Source: Treponema sp. (GTDB lineage Bacteria; Spirochaetota; Spirochaetia; Treponematales; Treponemataceae). Taken from it: a stretch of 64,000 nt of DNA. A program made the translations under genes and the position numbers. Below, piece after piece: positions 44,147-52,491 of this stretch. Each line of letters starts with the position of its first letter. The stretch's first letter is position 1. The stretch covers positions 1 through 64,000 of the forward strand of contig JAEDCY010000009.1 in assembly GCA_016293915.1 (NCBI GenBank), read 5' to 3'. Below the pieces are notes generated by a model. The model was not told the DNA's origin, made no database searches, and saw only the letters and a list, made by a program, of their open reading frames with translations.

Positions 44147-46087
44147 TTATTTTTCTTCATTATAGCCAAAAATTCTTTTTTTTGGAATAGGACGAGAAAA
44201 ATAAAATCCCTGAAGATAATCACAGCCGCTTTCTGTAAGCCACTGAGCCTGCTCTGGAGTTTCAACACCTTCTGCAAGAACTGTCATGCCAATTTCTTTA
44301 ATCATTTTTATGGTAGCAGCCAGCGCCTTTTCTGCCTTCTTATCTGTAAAGGCAGCCCAGACAATATACTTGTCTATCTTAATCATTTTAAAAGGAAGAC
44401 TGAGCATGTAATTCATATTTGAATAACCTGAACCATAATCATCAAGAGAAAGTTCAAAGCCTGCATCAGCAAGGTCCTGCATATTTTTCAAAAGGATTTC
44501 CGGAGTGTGAGCCGCCGCGGTTTCAGTAATTTCAAGATTAATGATTGATGATGGAATCTGATAAATACTTTGAATTTTCAAAATCTGTTCTGCAAGAATT
44601 TCCTGCATACACTGGGCAACAGAAAGATTAATATCGATTTTCTTAATTCCATATTCGGCAAGATCAATCTGCGAAAGATTCAGACAAACAGATTCAAAAA
44701 CATACTCACCTATACGTAAAATTGTACCTGTTTTTTCTGCAATCGGAATAAAATCTTCCGGTGAAATAAAAATCCCCTGCTCGTCTTTCAATCGGATAAG
44801 AGCCTCTGCACCAATCAGTTTTTTTTCTGCAGTAGAATAAATCGGCTGATAAAATACATCAAAACGGTTTTCTGTAAGTCCATTTCGCAGACAATGTTCA
44901 ATATAAATAGTACGGTGGCGATATTTCAAATCAATTTCGTTTGCAAAAACAAGGCTCTGACGATAACGTTCATCAATTGAAATCATATTGACTATATCGA
45001 GAACTTTCTCTGTAGTCTGGGCATCTTTTGGACAATCAATTATACAAAGCCTGATATAAAGCTTAAGCTCGACATTTTCACATACCCATGGCCGCTGAAA
45101 ACGAGAATTAAGGGTAGAAATTGCTTCGTTCAAACGCTCTTCATCTGCATCTCTCAGAATAATACAAAAGCACCCCTGCTGACGGCTGAAAACATTTGCA
45201 TAAGAAAATTTCTGTTTAAGGAAGTTACCTGCATCTGTGAGGAAGGCATTCATTTTTGCAATGCCAAAAGTATTAGCGATAAACATTGTATCATCAATAT
45301 AAATCGCAACGCAGTAAAATTTTCTCTCCACAGCAAGATTATACCTGAGCATACGCATAAGAGCAGGTGTATTCAAAGTATCTGTTGAAGCATCTACCAT
45401 CTCTTCTGGTTTTTGAATAAAGAAAAAATAAACAAGAGTAACAAGAGACATTCCAAAAGATTCTATAAAAAGTCCACAATTAAAGAACTGGATAAGGGCT
45501 GTAGACGAAATAGTTATAAGGAAGAAATACATTATCTGCATTTTTGATTTAGAAATGAGTCTGTGAAAAGATGCAATAACACAAAAAGAAAGAATTATGT
45601 AATAGGCTTTTGTGATACAAAGAATATAGAACCAGAGATTATTTCCCCTCTGATAGCCTGATGCTAAATCAATTGTAAAAATTAAAGTAACATAATCTTT
45701 AAGGGCAAAAGACAACCAGATTAAAATCAGGCAGATAAAGTAAGGAATAAACATACTGAACTGCATGATTCGTATAGTTTTTCTATTGAGTTTGCCGTAA
45801 ATATCAAAGGCAGAAAAATTATAGATTGCAAAAAGAAAACCAAAAGTTGTATTGAAAGTAAAATACAGACACTCTAACACCCAGACGGAGTTTAGCGAAA
45901 ATGAGTCCAGATTATCGTCCATGTATGTCGAACCAAGTTCAGAAAAAGTAGACAAGGTTACAACAGAAAGAATTATTAAAAAAATTATATTCTGAAATGT
46001 CGGCAGGCTTCTTTTCTGGAAGTAGAAAAAAATTATTACCGCTTCTATACAAAGAGCCGCAACCGCATACTGATAAATCTGTGTCAA
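44147..46087 (-). CDS. Membrane c-di-GMP phosphodiesterase (degenerate GGDEF + EAL)
   Basis: 646 residues with a TTG start at 46087, 7 bases after AAGGA. Seven or eight membrane helices (about 1-235) form the sensor. A GGDEF-fold domain (about 245-385) has SRQQGCFCIIL where the active site should be, so it is inactive. The EAL domain (about 390-640) keeps the catalytic residues: GAEALIRL, NLEITETAA, LDDYGSGYSNMNYM, IKIDK, LAEGVETPEQ and QGFYFSRP. Hydrolysis of c-di-GMP is therefore expected. The sensor resembles that of the GGDEF protein at 30.8 kb in general layout. PAP2 lies immediately downstream. Confidence 0.88.
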   Translation of the reverse strand: MTQIYQYAVAALCIEAVIIFFYFQKRSLPTFQNIIFLIILSVVTLSTFSELGSTYMDDNLDSFSLNSVWVLECLYFTFNTTFGFLFAIYNFSAFDIYGKLNRKTIRIMQFSMFIPYFICLILIWLSFALKDYVTLIFTIDLASGYQRGNNLWFYILCITKAYYIILSFCVIASFHRLISKSKMQIMYFFLITISSTALIQFFNCGLFIESFGMSLVTLVYFFFIQKPEEMVDASTDTLNTPALMRMLRYNLAVERKFYCVAIYIDDTMFIANTFGIAKMNAFLTDAGNFLKQKFSYANVFSRQQGCFCIILRDADEERLNEAISTLNSRFQRPWVCENVELKLYIRLCIIDCPKDAQTTEKVLDIVNMISIDERYRQSLVFANEIDLKYRHRTIYIEHCLRNGLTENRFDVFYQPIYSTAEKKLIGAEALIRLKDEQGIFISPEDFIPIAEKTGTILRIGEYVFESVCLNLSQIDLAEYGIKKIDINLSVAQCMQEILAEQILKIQSIYQIPSSIINLEITETAAAHTPEILLKNMQDLADAGFELSLDDYGSGYSNMNYMLSLPFKMIKIDKYIVWAAFTDKKAEKALAATIKMIKEIGMTVLAEGVETPEQAQWLTESGCDYLQGFYFSRPIPKKRIFGYNEEK

Positions 46088-46200
46088 ATATAATCCTTAC
46101 AGCAAACACAAGCTGCTTCTAACAAATTATTATAATCGACAAATTTTATGCGGTCAAACTTTTAAATACAGCAAAAACAAGTCTTACTGATTATCCTGAT

Positions 46201-46415
46201 CAGGGCTTCCGCATTATAAAACAAAATTCTGAAAACTTGGCTTCCGGTCACGGCTTCGTGGTACAAAACCGCGCAATAATGCGCTACACGCTTTTTGTGG
46301 TATAGAAACTATTACACCTGCCGCTTACGCGGCAGCCACAAAAAGAGTGTTTTTGTACCACGCCCCGCTCCCTCGCGCCAAGATTACGTAAATCTTTTAT
46401 AATGCGGAGGCCCTG
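46201..46415. mobile_element. MITE-like element B, copy 3 (215 bp, best preserved)
   Basis: It is flanked by perfect 10-bp direct repeats TTATCCTGAT (46191-46200 and 46416-46425). The terminal inverted repeats CAGGGCTTCCGCATTATAAA and, at the other end inverted, CAGGGCCTCCGCATTATAAA differ at one position. Inside: TTGGC/GCCAA, GTGGTACAAAA/TTTTGTACCAC, GCGCAATAATGCGC, CTTTTTGTGG/CCACAAAAAG and CTGCCGC...GCGGCAG. There is no ORF. It lies in the 381-base gap between the divergent EAL and argC genes, before the argC promoter. Confidence 0.9.
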
Positions 46416-46455
46416 TTATCCTGATTTTTCTATATTCAAACATCAGTTAAATCGT

Positions 46456-46461
46456 TATAAT
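46456..46461 (+). promoter_or_regulatory. -10 box of argC
   Basis: TATAAT lies 7 bases before ATG 46469; no Shine-Dalgarno. The -35 is unclear (ATTCAA about 16 bases upstream). Confidence 0.5.
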
Positions 46462-46468
46462 TACCCCT

Positions 46469-47413
46469 ATGGCTTACAAAGTATTTATTGATGGAAAAGA
46501 AGGCACAACCGGCCTTAAGATTTTTGAGCGTTTTGAAAAGCGCAATGATATTGAAATTATTACAATTGATGATGACAAGCGTAAAGACCCGGTTGAAAAG
46601 GCAAAAATGATTAATGCCTCGGATTTTACTTTCTTATGTCTTCCAGATGCAGCCGCAATTGAGTCTGCTGCCCTTTGTACAAATCCAAAAACAAGAATTA
46701 TCGATGCTTCTACAGCACATCGTACAAATCCTGAATGGGCATACGGTTTTCCAGAGCTGGGAGAAGACTTCCGTTCAAAAATAATAAGCTCTAATCGCGT
46801 TGCAGTTCCAGGCTGCTATGCTTCGGGCTCTGTCGCCATCTGCTATCCTCTTGTAAAATCTGGAATTATGCCTGCTGATTACCCTGTTGTAATTCATGCA
46901 GTAAGCGGATATTCAGGAGCAGGCAAAAAGGCAATTGCCCAGTATGAAGATCCAAATCGTAATCCAGAACTGGATTCACCTCGTCTTTATGCAATGACTC
47001 AGGCTCACAAACATCTCCCGGAAATCAAAAAAATAAGCGGACTTGCCTTTGAGCCGATTTTTAACCCATATGTCTGCGATTATTTTCAGGGAATGACAGT
47101 TACCGTTGGACTGCATGCCCGCCTTCTGGCAAAGAAAGTTACAGCCCATGACGTTTGGGAAATGTTTGCAAAATACTATGACAGCTGCCGTTTTATTCAG
47201 GTTGCGGGCTTTATGGGTGAAGGTATTTTGAACGAACAGTTCATTCCTGCAAATACTCTTGCAGGCACAAATAATATGCAGGTTTTCGTATATGGAAACG
47301 ACGACAGAATTATAATTACAACCCGTTTTGACAACCTGGGAAAAGGCGCAAGCGGTGCTGCAGTACAGTGTCTGAACATCATGATGGGAATTAATGAGGG
47401 CATGGGGCTTTAA
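46469..47413 (+). CDS. argC: N-acetyl-gamma-glutamyl-phosphate reductase (short, type 2)
   Basis: 314 residues. It reduces N-acetylglutamyl phosphate in arginine synthesis. FIDGKEGTTGLKIFERF is the NADP-binding start of the short type-2 ArgC, FLCLPDAAAIESA the next Rossmann element, and VPGCYASGSVAICYPL carries the catalytic Cys. VSGYSGAGKKAIAQYE and the later HLPEIKKISGL also fit. It stands alone with no other arg genes beside it. Upstream is element B copy 3, downstream composite element C copy 2. The start codon lies 7 bases after a -10 box, so the mRNA may be leaderless. Confidence 0.93.
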   Translation: MAYKVFIDGKEGTTGLKIFERFEKRNDIEIITIDDDKRKDPVEKAKMINASDFTFLCLPDAAAIESAALCTNPKTRIIDASTAHRTNPEWAYGFPELGEDFRSKIISSNRVAVPGCYASGSVAICYPLVKSGIMPADYPVVIHAVSGYSGAGKKAIAQYEDPNRNPELDSPRLYAMTQAHKHLPEIKKISGLAFEPIFNPYVCDYFQGMTVTVGLHARLLAKKVTAHDVWEMFAKYYDSCRFIQVAGFMGEGILNEQFIPANTLAGTNNMQVFVYGNDDRIIITTRFDNLGKGASGAAVQCLNIMMGINEGMGL

Positions 47414-47420
47414 CCATCCC

Positions 47421-47570
47421 CGTCATCCCGAACTTAGGGAGCGACGGCTGAAAGCCGATAAAATGCTCCAGTGGAGCATTTTAAGCGAGTCTCCGAGCAG
47501 CTATGCTGCGAAGGGGCAGGCATCCATTTATAAATGCTGAACCCTGAACTTGTTTCAGGGGCTGCATGAC
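47421..47570. repeat. Composite repeat element C, copy 2
   Basis: The first 94 bases (47421-47514) are identical to copy 3 at 58598. The core has CGGCTGAAAGCCG, AAAATGCTCC/GGAGCATTTT, GCGAGTCTCCGAGCAGC and GCAGC/GCTGC hairpins. The right end carries a further ACCCTGAACTTGTTTCAGGG palindrome. It lies between argC and the deacetylase. Confidence 0.85.
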
Positions 47571-47582
47571 AAGGAGAATCTT

Positions 47583-48206
47583 ATGGAAAAAAAATATTGT
47601 AGTCTAACATTCGACGATGGCCCGAACTTTGCAGGTTACGATACAATGGATAAGATGCTCGACGTTCTTGAAAAACACGGCGTTGTTGCATCCTTCTTTT
47701 TGATTGCAAATAAAATCACTCCGGAAAACACAGCCGTAATCGAGCGTGCTGTAAAACTTGGCTGCGATATCGAAAATCATACCTGGAGCCATCCTGATAT
47801 GACAAAGCTTACCCGTGAACAGATGATTGAAGAGTACAAGAAGTGTGATGAAGCAATCATCAAAATTACAGGAAAAAAGCCTATTCTTTTCCGGCCTCCT
47901 TTTATCTGCGTAAACGATCTGATGCATGAAATAATTGAAACTCCATTTATCTGCGGACACGGCTGTGAAGACTGGGTTCCGGAACGCACTGCAGATGAAA
48001 GACTCAAACTTATGATGAACAATACACAAAACGGTGTTATGTACCTTCTTCATGTAAATGACGGCAACGATATAACCCGCGAAGTGGTAGACCGCGCCAT
48101 ACCTATACTTAAGGAGATGGGCTTTGAGTTTGTTACTGCTCCAAAGCTTTTTGAAATCAAAGGCATTCCTATGAAAGATAACGGCCAGCTCTGGACAGTA
48201 GTTTAA
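47583..48206 (+). CDS. NodB-type polysaccharide deacetylase family protein
   Basis: 207 residues from ATG 47583, preceded by AAGGAG; the in-frame start at 47550 lies in the repeat element. NodB motifs: motif 1 LTFDDGPN with catalytic and metal Asp, motif 2 ENHTWSHPDM (metal His pair), motif 3 RPPFICVND, and a late LLHVND in place of the usual motif 5. No signal peptide, so it is either cytosolic or exported another way. Family members remove acetyl groups from N-acetylglucosamine polymers, but the substrate here is unknown. Confidence 0.85.
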   Translation: MEKKYCSLTFDDGPNFAGYDTMDKMLDVLEKHGVVASFFLIANKITPENTAVIERAVKLGCDIENHTWSHPDMTKLTREQMIEEYKKCDEAIIKITGKKPILFRPPFICVNDLMHEIIETPFICGHGCEDWVPERTADERLKLMMNNTQNGVMYLLHVNDGNDITREVVDRAIPILKEMGFEFVTAPKLFEIKGIPMKDNGQLWTVV

Positions 48207-48234
48207 CGCCTGCTTTTGCAAATACTGACATTCA

Positions 48235-48263
48235 TTGCAAAACTTTACTATTTATTGTATATT
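48235..48263 (+). promoter_or_regulatory. Promoter of the DEAD-box helicase gene
   Basis: TTGCAA (48235-48240) and TATATT (48258-48263), 17-base spacer; the -10 box is 12 bases before ATG 48276. Confidence 0.6.
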
Positions 48264-48275
48264 GTTCAAATTATT

Positions 48276-50315
48276 ATGGAAGAATTGAACAATGAAAACC
48301 AGGTGGTTGAAACAGTAGAAACCACCGATACACAAATTGACCAGACTCTTGAAAACGAAACTCCCGATACCGTTACTTTTGAAGATTTAGGACTTGATGA
48401 ATATACTCTTAAAGCCGTTGAGAAAAAAGGCTTTGTAACGCCTTCCCCTATTCAGGTACTGGCAATTCCACGCCTTCTTACAGGCGACACAAATCTTATT
48501 GCCCGCGCCAGAACCGGAACTGGTAAAACCGCAGCTTTCGGACTGCCTATTATCCAGAATGTTCGCGGCAAATCAGACCACGTTGAAGCTCTGATTCTTG
48601 AGCCTACCCGAGAGCTTGCCGTACAGACCTGTACCGAAATGCAGTCTTTTGCATCAGAAGCTTACCCGCGCACAACAGTACTTTACGGCGGTGCATCTTA
48701 CGCTAATCAGATTAAAGACCTTAAGCGCGGCTGCGAAGTTGTTGTAGGAACTCCGGGCCGTATTAAAGATCACATTGAACGAAAAACTCTGGATCTCAGC
48801 AAAATCAAATACTTCATTCTTGATGAAGGTGATGAAATGCTGGATATGGGCTTTATTGATGACATCGAAGAGATTTTCCGTCACGCAAACCCGGACTGCC
48901 GCATTCTCCTTTTCAGCGCAACTATGCCTGCCCCAATCTTAAAGATTGCCGGCGACTTTATGGGCGAGTATGATATTATCGAAGAGGAAAACGTAATTGA
49001 CGAAGCTCTTCTCATTGACCAGAAATACTGGGTTGTAAAGGAAAGCGAAAAAATTGAAGCCTTGGTCCGCCTTATAGACATTTCACCGGATTTTTATGGT
49101 CTTGTTTTTACAATGACTAAGTCTGATGCAGACCGGGTTACCCGCGAGCTTGACCTTCGCGGTTACGAAGCTGCAGCCCTTCACGGAGACATCATGCAGA
49201 ACCAGCGTGAAAAGGTTCTCGAACGCTTCCGCATGAAAAAGACCCGCATTCTTGTTGCAACTGACGTTGCTGCCCGCGGTATTGATATTAAGGGAGTGAG
49301 CCACGTTGTAAACTACTCACTTCCTTTTGATACAGCAACTTATGTTCACCGAATTGGCCGTACAGGCCGCGCCGGAACCGAAGGTATTGCCGTTACATTT
49401 GTTCGCCCGGAAGAAAGACGCAAGCTTGGCTTCCTTTCAAAAAACATCAAAAAGGCAACCAAGAGTGATTTTGAAGAAGGCAAAATACCGGAAATTAAAG
49501 AAGTTCTTGCCGTAAAGAATGAAAGAGTTATTGCAGAACTAAAAGATAAACTCTTTAAGCCGGTGGTTGAGTGTTCGCGAAGCGAATGTATCGAAACCAC
49601 CGCAGAACTCGATAATACATCCGAACCCCCAGTGGTTTCGATACAGCCTTCGGCTTACTCAACCACCGGTGAAGGGACCTCAACCACCGTACGTACCGAA
49701 CTCCTCACTACAACCTTCACCAACCTGGCTGCAGCCCTTTGCGAAAATCAGGATCCGCAGCAGGTTCTGGCGGGTGTACTTTCGGTTGTTTACGGCGACC
49801 AGCTTTCAAGCAGGCACTACGGAAAGATCAATACAAAATCCGGCGCCCCTCGCGGAGACCAGAAACGTATTTTCATCTCCCTTGGAAAGCGTGACGGCTA
49901 TCATGCAAAGGAAATTGCAGATTACTTCAGCGAACTTCTCCACATTCCAGGCCGCCTGGTAGATGACATTGATGTTGCCCAGCAGTTCTCTCTTGTAAGC
50001 CTTCCGGTTGCTTCTGCACGCAAGGCTATTGAGCTGTCTAAGTCTAACCGCAAGATTCCTCATATGCATTATGATGATAAAGAAGAAGACCGTGGTTCAC
50101 GCCGCACACGTAAAGCCGCTTTTGCAGAACGCTCAGAGCGCGGGGATCGCCGGAACCGTGAAGATTGCAAAGACAGACAGTCCAGAGCTCCACGGGGCCG
50201 CCTGAAAGCAAAAAGCAGCAAACCTAACGTTCACACCCAGACAGAACGCTCCTCTTCACGCAAAAACAACGCAGCTGCCTATAAAAAATCAAATAAAAAG
50301 GCTGAACGCTTCTGA
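48276..50315 (+). CDS. DEAD-box-family RNA helicase with DbpA-like RNA-binding domain
   Basis: 679 residues from ATG 48276; the frame extends to 48216 but that lies upstream of the promoter. Q motif FVTPSPIQVLAIPRLL, motif I ARTGTGKTAAFG, Ia PTRELAVQ, Ib TPGR, motif II LDEGDEMLDMGF (DEGD in place of DEAD), III SAT, IV VFTMTKSDA, V ATDVAARGIDI, VI HRIGRTGRAG. A linker (about 428-485) contains two REP-derived peptides (VVECSRSECIETT, VVSIQPSAYSTTG). A DbpA-type RNA-binding domain follows (RIFISLGKRDGYHAKEIADY, IDVAQQFSLVSLP), then a basic Arg/Lys-rich tail. The acidic N-terminus also contains a REP copy. It probably remodels rRNA or mRNA. Confidence 0.92.
   Translation: MEELNNENQVVETVETTDTQIDQTLENETPDTVTFEDLGLDEYTLKAVEKKGFVTPSPIQVLAIPRLLTGDTNLIARARTGTGKTAAFGLPIIQNVRGKSDHVEALILEPTRELAVQTCTEMQSFASEAYPRTTVLYGGASYANQIKDLKRGCEVVVGTPGRIKDHIERKTLDLSKIKYFILDEGDEMLDMGFIDDIEEIFRHANPDCRILLFSATMPAPILKIAGDFMGEYDIIEEENVIDEALLIDQKYWVVKESEKIEALVRLIDISPDFYGLVFTMTKSDADRVTRELDLRGYEAAALHGDIMQNQREKVLERFRMKKTRILVATDVAARGIDIKGVSHVVNYSLPFDTATYVHRIGRTGRAGTEGIAVTFVRPEERRKLGFLSKNIKKATKSDFEEGKIPEIKEVLAVKNERVIAELKDKLFKPVVECSRSECIETTAELDNTSEPPVVSIQPSAYSTTGEGTSTTVRTELLTTTFTNLAAALCENQDPQQVLAGVLSVVYGDQLSSRHYGKINTKSGAPRGDQKRIFISLGKRDGYHAKEIADYFSELLHIPGRLVDDIDVAQQFSLVSLPVASARKAIELSKSNRKIPHMHYDDKEEDRGSRRTRKAAFAERSERGDRRNREDCKDRQSRAPRGRLKAKSSKPNVHTQTERSSSRKNNAAAYKKSNKKAERF
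48302..48326. repeat. GGTGGTTGAG-type palindrome in the helicase N-terminal codons
   Basis: GGTGGTTGAAACAGTAGAAA then CCACC encodes VVETVETT near residue 10. It is slightly diverged but keeps both arms. Confidence 0.7.
49562..49667. repeat. Two GGTGGTTGAG-type palindromes inside the helicase linker
   Basis: A long form at 49562-49601 (inner hairpin TTCGCGAAGCGAA) and an inverted one at 49632-49667 (inner CCTTCGG) are both in frame. A half copy (CCTCAACCACCG) follows at about 49678. Confidence 0.9.
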
Positions 50316-50359
50316 TAAATACTAATAAATTTTTATTCGCTTTTTTCTATATTACAGTT

Positions 50360-50365
50360 TATAAT
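50360..50365 (+). promoter_or_regulatory. -10 box of the PP2C sensor gene
   Basis: TATAAT lies 11 bases before ATG 50377; the -35 is weak and no Shine-Dalgarno is visible. Confidence 0.4.
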
Positions 50366-50376
50366 ATCAAATTAAG

Positions 50377-52485
50377 ATGAAGAAGAATTTATTAGCAGTG
50401 TTTATCATTCTTATTTTGACAGGTTTATTTTTCTCATCTTGTGGAAATAGCCCAAAGAGTTTCAGATACGACGTTTCTAATTTTGTAACTTATCTGGAAA
50501 CTCCACCTGAATATGGTCCAGGTCAGGTTCTGTCAAGAACACCAGAATTCAAGCCTCTTGAAAAAAAGAACATGCAGAATCTGGTAAAACTGATTTCTAA
50601 AGACGGTAATTTCCTCTGGTTAAAAATCCAGTTTACACTTCCAGATGAATTAAAAGATAAAGATATTGGTCTTTTTATCGGTTATATCCGAGGAGCAGAC
50701 CTGCTTTTCTTAAACAACATTGCCATAAGACAGTATGGAGACTTTCCGCCCCAGGAAAACAGCGCAGGTTTTACCGGCCAGTATTTTATGTTTTCAAAAT
50801 TAAATCTGAATCAGAATGGTATAAATACTGTTCTGATAAAAGTGTGGCCAGATGCCTTTGGTAGCATTTCTGACAAAATGTTCCTTGGAGAAAGACCTGA
50901 TGTTTACACCACCGGTGAACGGATAAACTTCTTTAATTCTAAAATCACACTTATCTTTGCTGGTGTAATGCTTTTGATTTTCTTTATGTATCTGTTTTTG
51001 TACATAGTAATGAAAAATTATGAAAACAAAAACATATATCTCTTTTTTGCCCTTTTGAATTTTTATACAGTCCACTTTTTAATTCCATTCATTGCTTCTG
51101 AACTTCTCTGGGCTAAACCAGACTGGCTTTCTTATTCTTTACAAACAAGATTATTCTTCTATGGAGGTGCATTTACAACTGTTTATTTTGCAAATTCATT
51201 TATAATTTCATATTTAAGAATAAAAGAGCCTTTGTGGTGTGTTATTACAAGACTTTGTTTATATATTTTACCATTGCTCTATTCATTTACCCTCAGTACC
51301 ACTAAAGAACTTAACAGTTTTATACCTCTGATAACAATTTTTGGATCACTTCAATTCTGTTTCAGTGTTCCAAGACTTATTTCTGCAATAATTCACAAAG
51401 AAACCAGAAAGAATTCTCTCAATCTAGTAGCCGGCTTCTCTCCTGTTAATCTTTGTGTTGTATTAGATATTATATTTAAGTTTGGCAAGGTAAATACAAA
51501 CCTGCCATTCTTTACACTGTATGGCTGGCAGGTTACTGTGTGGATTTTCCTGGGTTCTCTACTTCTGCGTTTTGGTTCTATGTACCTGCATAACACTGAA
51601 TTAAACACAAAGCTTTCAGAATTCAACACACATCTTGAAGATGTTGTAGCCCTTCGTACAAAAGAGCTTTCAGATACAAATTACGTTCTTTCAAAAGGTC
51701 TCGAAACAGTAGCTCATGTTCAGAAAAACTTCCTTCCGGTAAAAAACAGGGCTTTCAAAGGCTGGGAACTTGCTATTTCTTATACGGCACTGGACAGCAA
51801 TGTTTCCGGCGACTTATATGATTATTATTTTACAGACGATGTTCTGGACGGACTTGGTATTTTTGATGTTTCAGGACACGGAATCCCTGCGGGCTTAATG
51901 ACTATTCTTGCAAAAAGCATAATCAGCCAGCATTTTATTACAGGAATGGATCAGGATGAGCCCCTTTCTGACGTTCTTGAAGGAATCAATGAATCATATA
52001 TCAAAGAAAAAGTAAATGTAGAGAATTATATTACAGGCTTACTTTTCAGATTCAGTGAATTCAATAAAAAAGATATCTGCAGTGTTGAATTTGCAAATGC
52101 CGGCCACCCCTATCCGCTGCTTTACAGTGCAGAAAACAACACAGTTACAGAACTGAAGCAGGAAGACGAAAAACAATACGGAATTCTTGGTGTTGAAGGC
52201 CTTGATGTTTCTTTCCCGCCTATAAACTTCCGTGTAGCAGCAAACGATATAATTGTCTGTTTTACAGACGGCCTTACAGACTGCAAAAATCCAAAAGGCG
52301 AAGATTTTTCAAAAGACCGTATTATCAAAATTGTTCAGGAATATCACAACGAAACTGCAAACATGCTTATGACCCGCATTATTGAGAAAATGAACGAATT
52401 TGCTGATACACAAAAACTTACAGACGACGTAACTCTTATAGTCCTTAAGAGAACAAACTCTAAGGACTATATTGAAGAAATCTAA
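50377..52485 (+). CDS. 7TM sensor with PP2C/RsbU-type (SpoIIE) phosphatase output
   Basis: 702 residues. A signal/lipobox-like N-terminus (LTGLFFSSCGNS) leads to a periplasmic beta domain of the 7TMR-DISM extracellular type (WLKIQFTLPDELKDKDIGLFIGYIRGADLLFLNN). Seven membrane helices follow (about 190-410), then a short coiled coil and a PP2C domain (about 445-695). The domain has SGDLYDYYF, LGIFDVSGHGIPAGLMT, FANAGHPYPLLYS and CFTDGLTDCKNPKGEDF, with the metal-binding Asp residues in place. Such proteins dephosphorylate anti-anti-sigma-factor-like partners in response to a ligand. No partner switch gene is adjacent. Confidence 0.88.
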   Translation: MKKNLLAVFIILILTGLFFSSCGNSPKSFRYDVSNFVTYLETPPEYGPGQVLSRTPEFKPLEKKNMQNLVKLISKDGNFLWLKIQFTLPDELKDKDIGLFIGYIRGADLLFLNNIAIRQYGDFPPQENSAGFTGQYFMFSKLNLNQNGINTVLIKVWPDAFGSISDKMFLGERPDVYTTGERINFFNSKITLIFAGVMLLIFFMYLFLYIVMKNYENKNIYLFFALLNFYTVHFLIPFIASELLWAKPDWLSYSLQTRLFFYGGAFTTVYFANSFIISYLRIKEPLWCVITRLCLYILPLLYSFTLSTTKELNSFIPLITIFGSLQFCFSVPRLISAIIHKETRKNSLNLVAGFSPVNLCVVLDIIFKFGKVNTNLPFFTLYGWQVTVWIFLGSLLLRFGSMYLHNTELNTKLSEFNTHLEDVVALRTKELSDTNYVLSKGLETVAHVQKNFLPVKNRAFKGWELAISYTALDSNVSGDLYDYYFTDDVLDGLGIFDVSGHGIPAGLMTILAKSIISQHFITGMDQDEPLSDVLEGINESYIKEKVNVENYITGLLFRFSEFNKKDICSVEFANAGHPYPLLYSAENNTVTELKQEDEKQYGILGVEGLDVSFPPINFRVAANDIIVCFTDGLTDCKNPKGEDFSKDRIIKIVQEYHNETANMLMTRIIEKMNEFADTQKLTDDVTLIVLKRTNSKDYIEEI

Positions 52486-52491
52486 CAGTTT

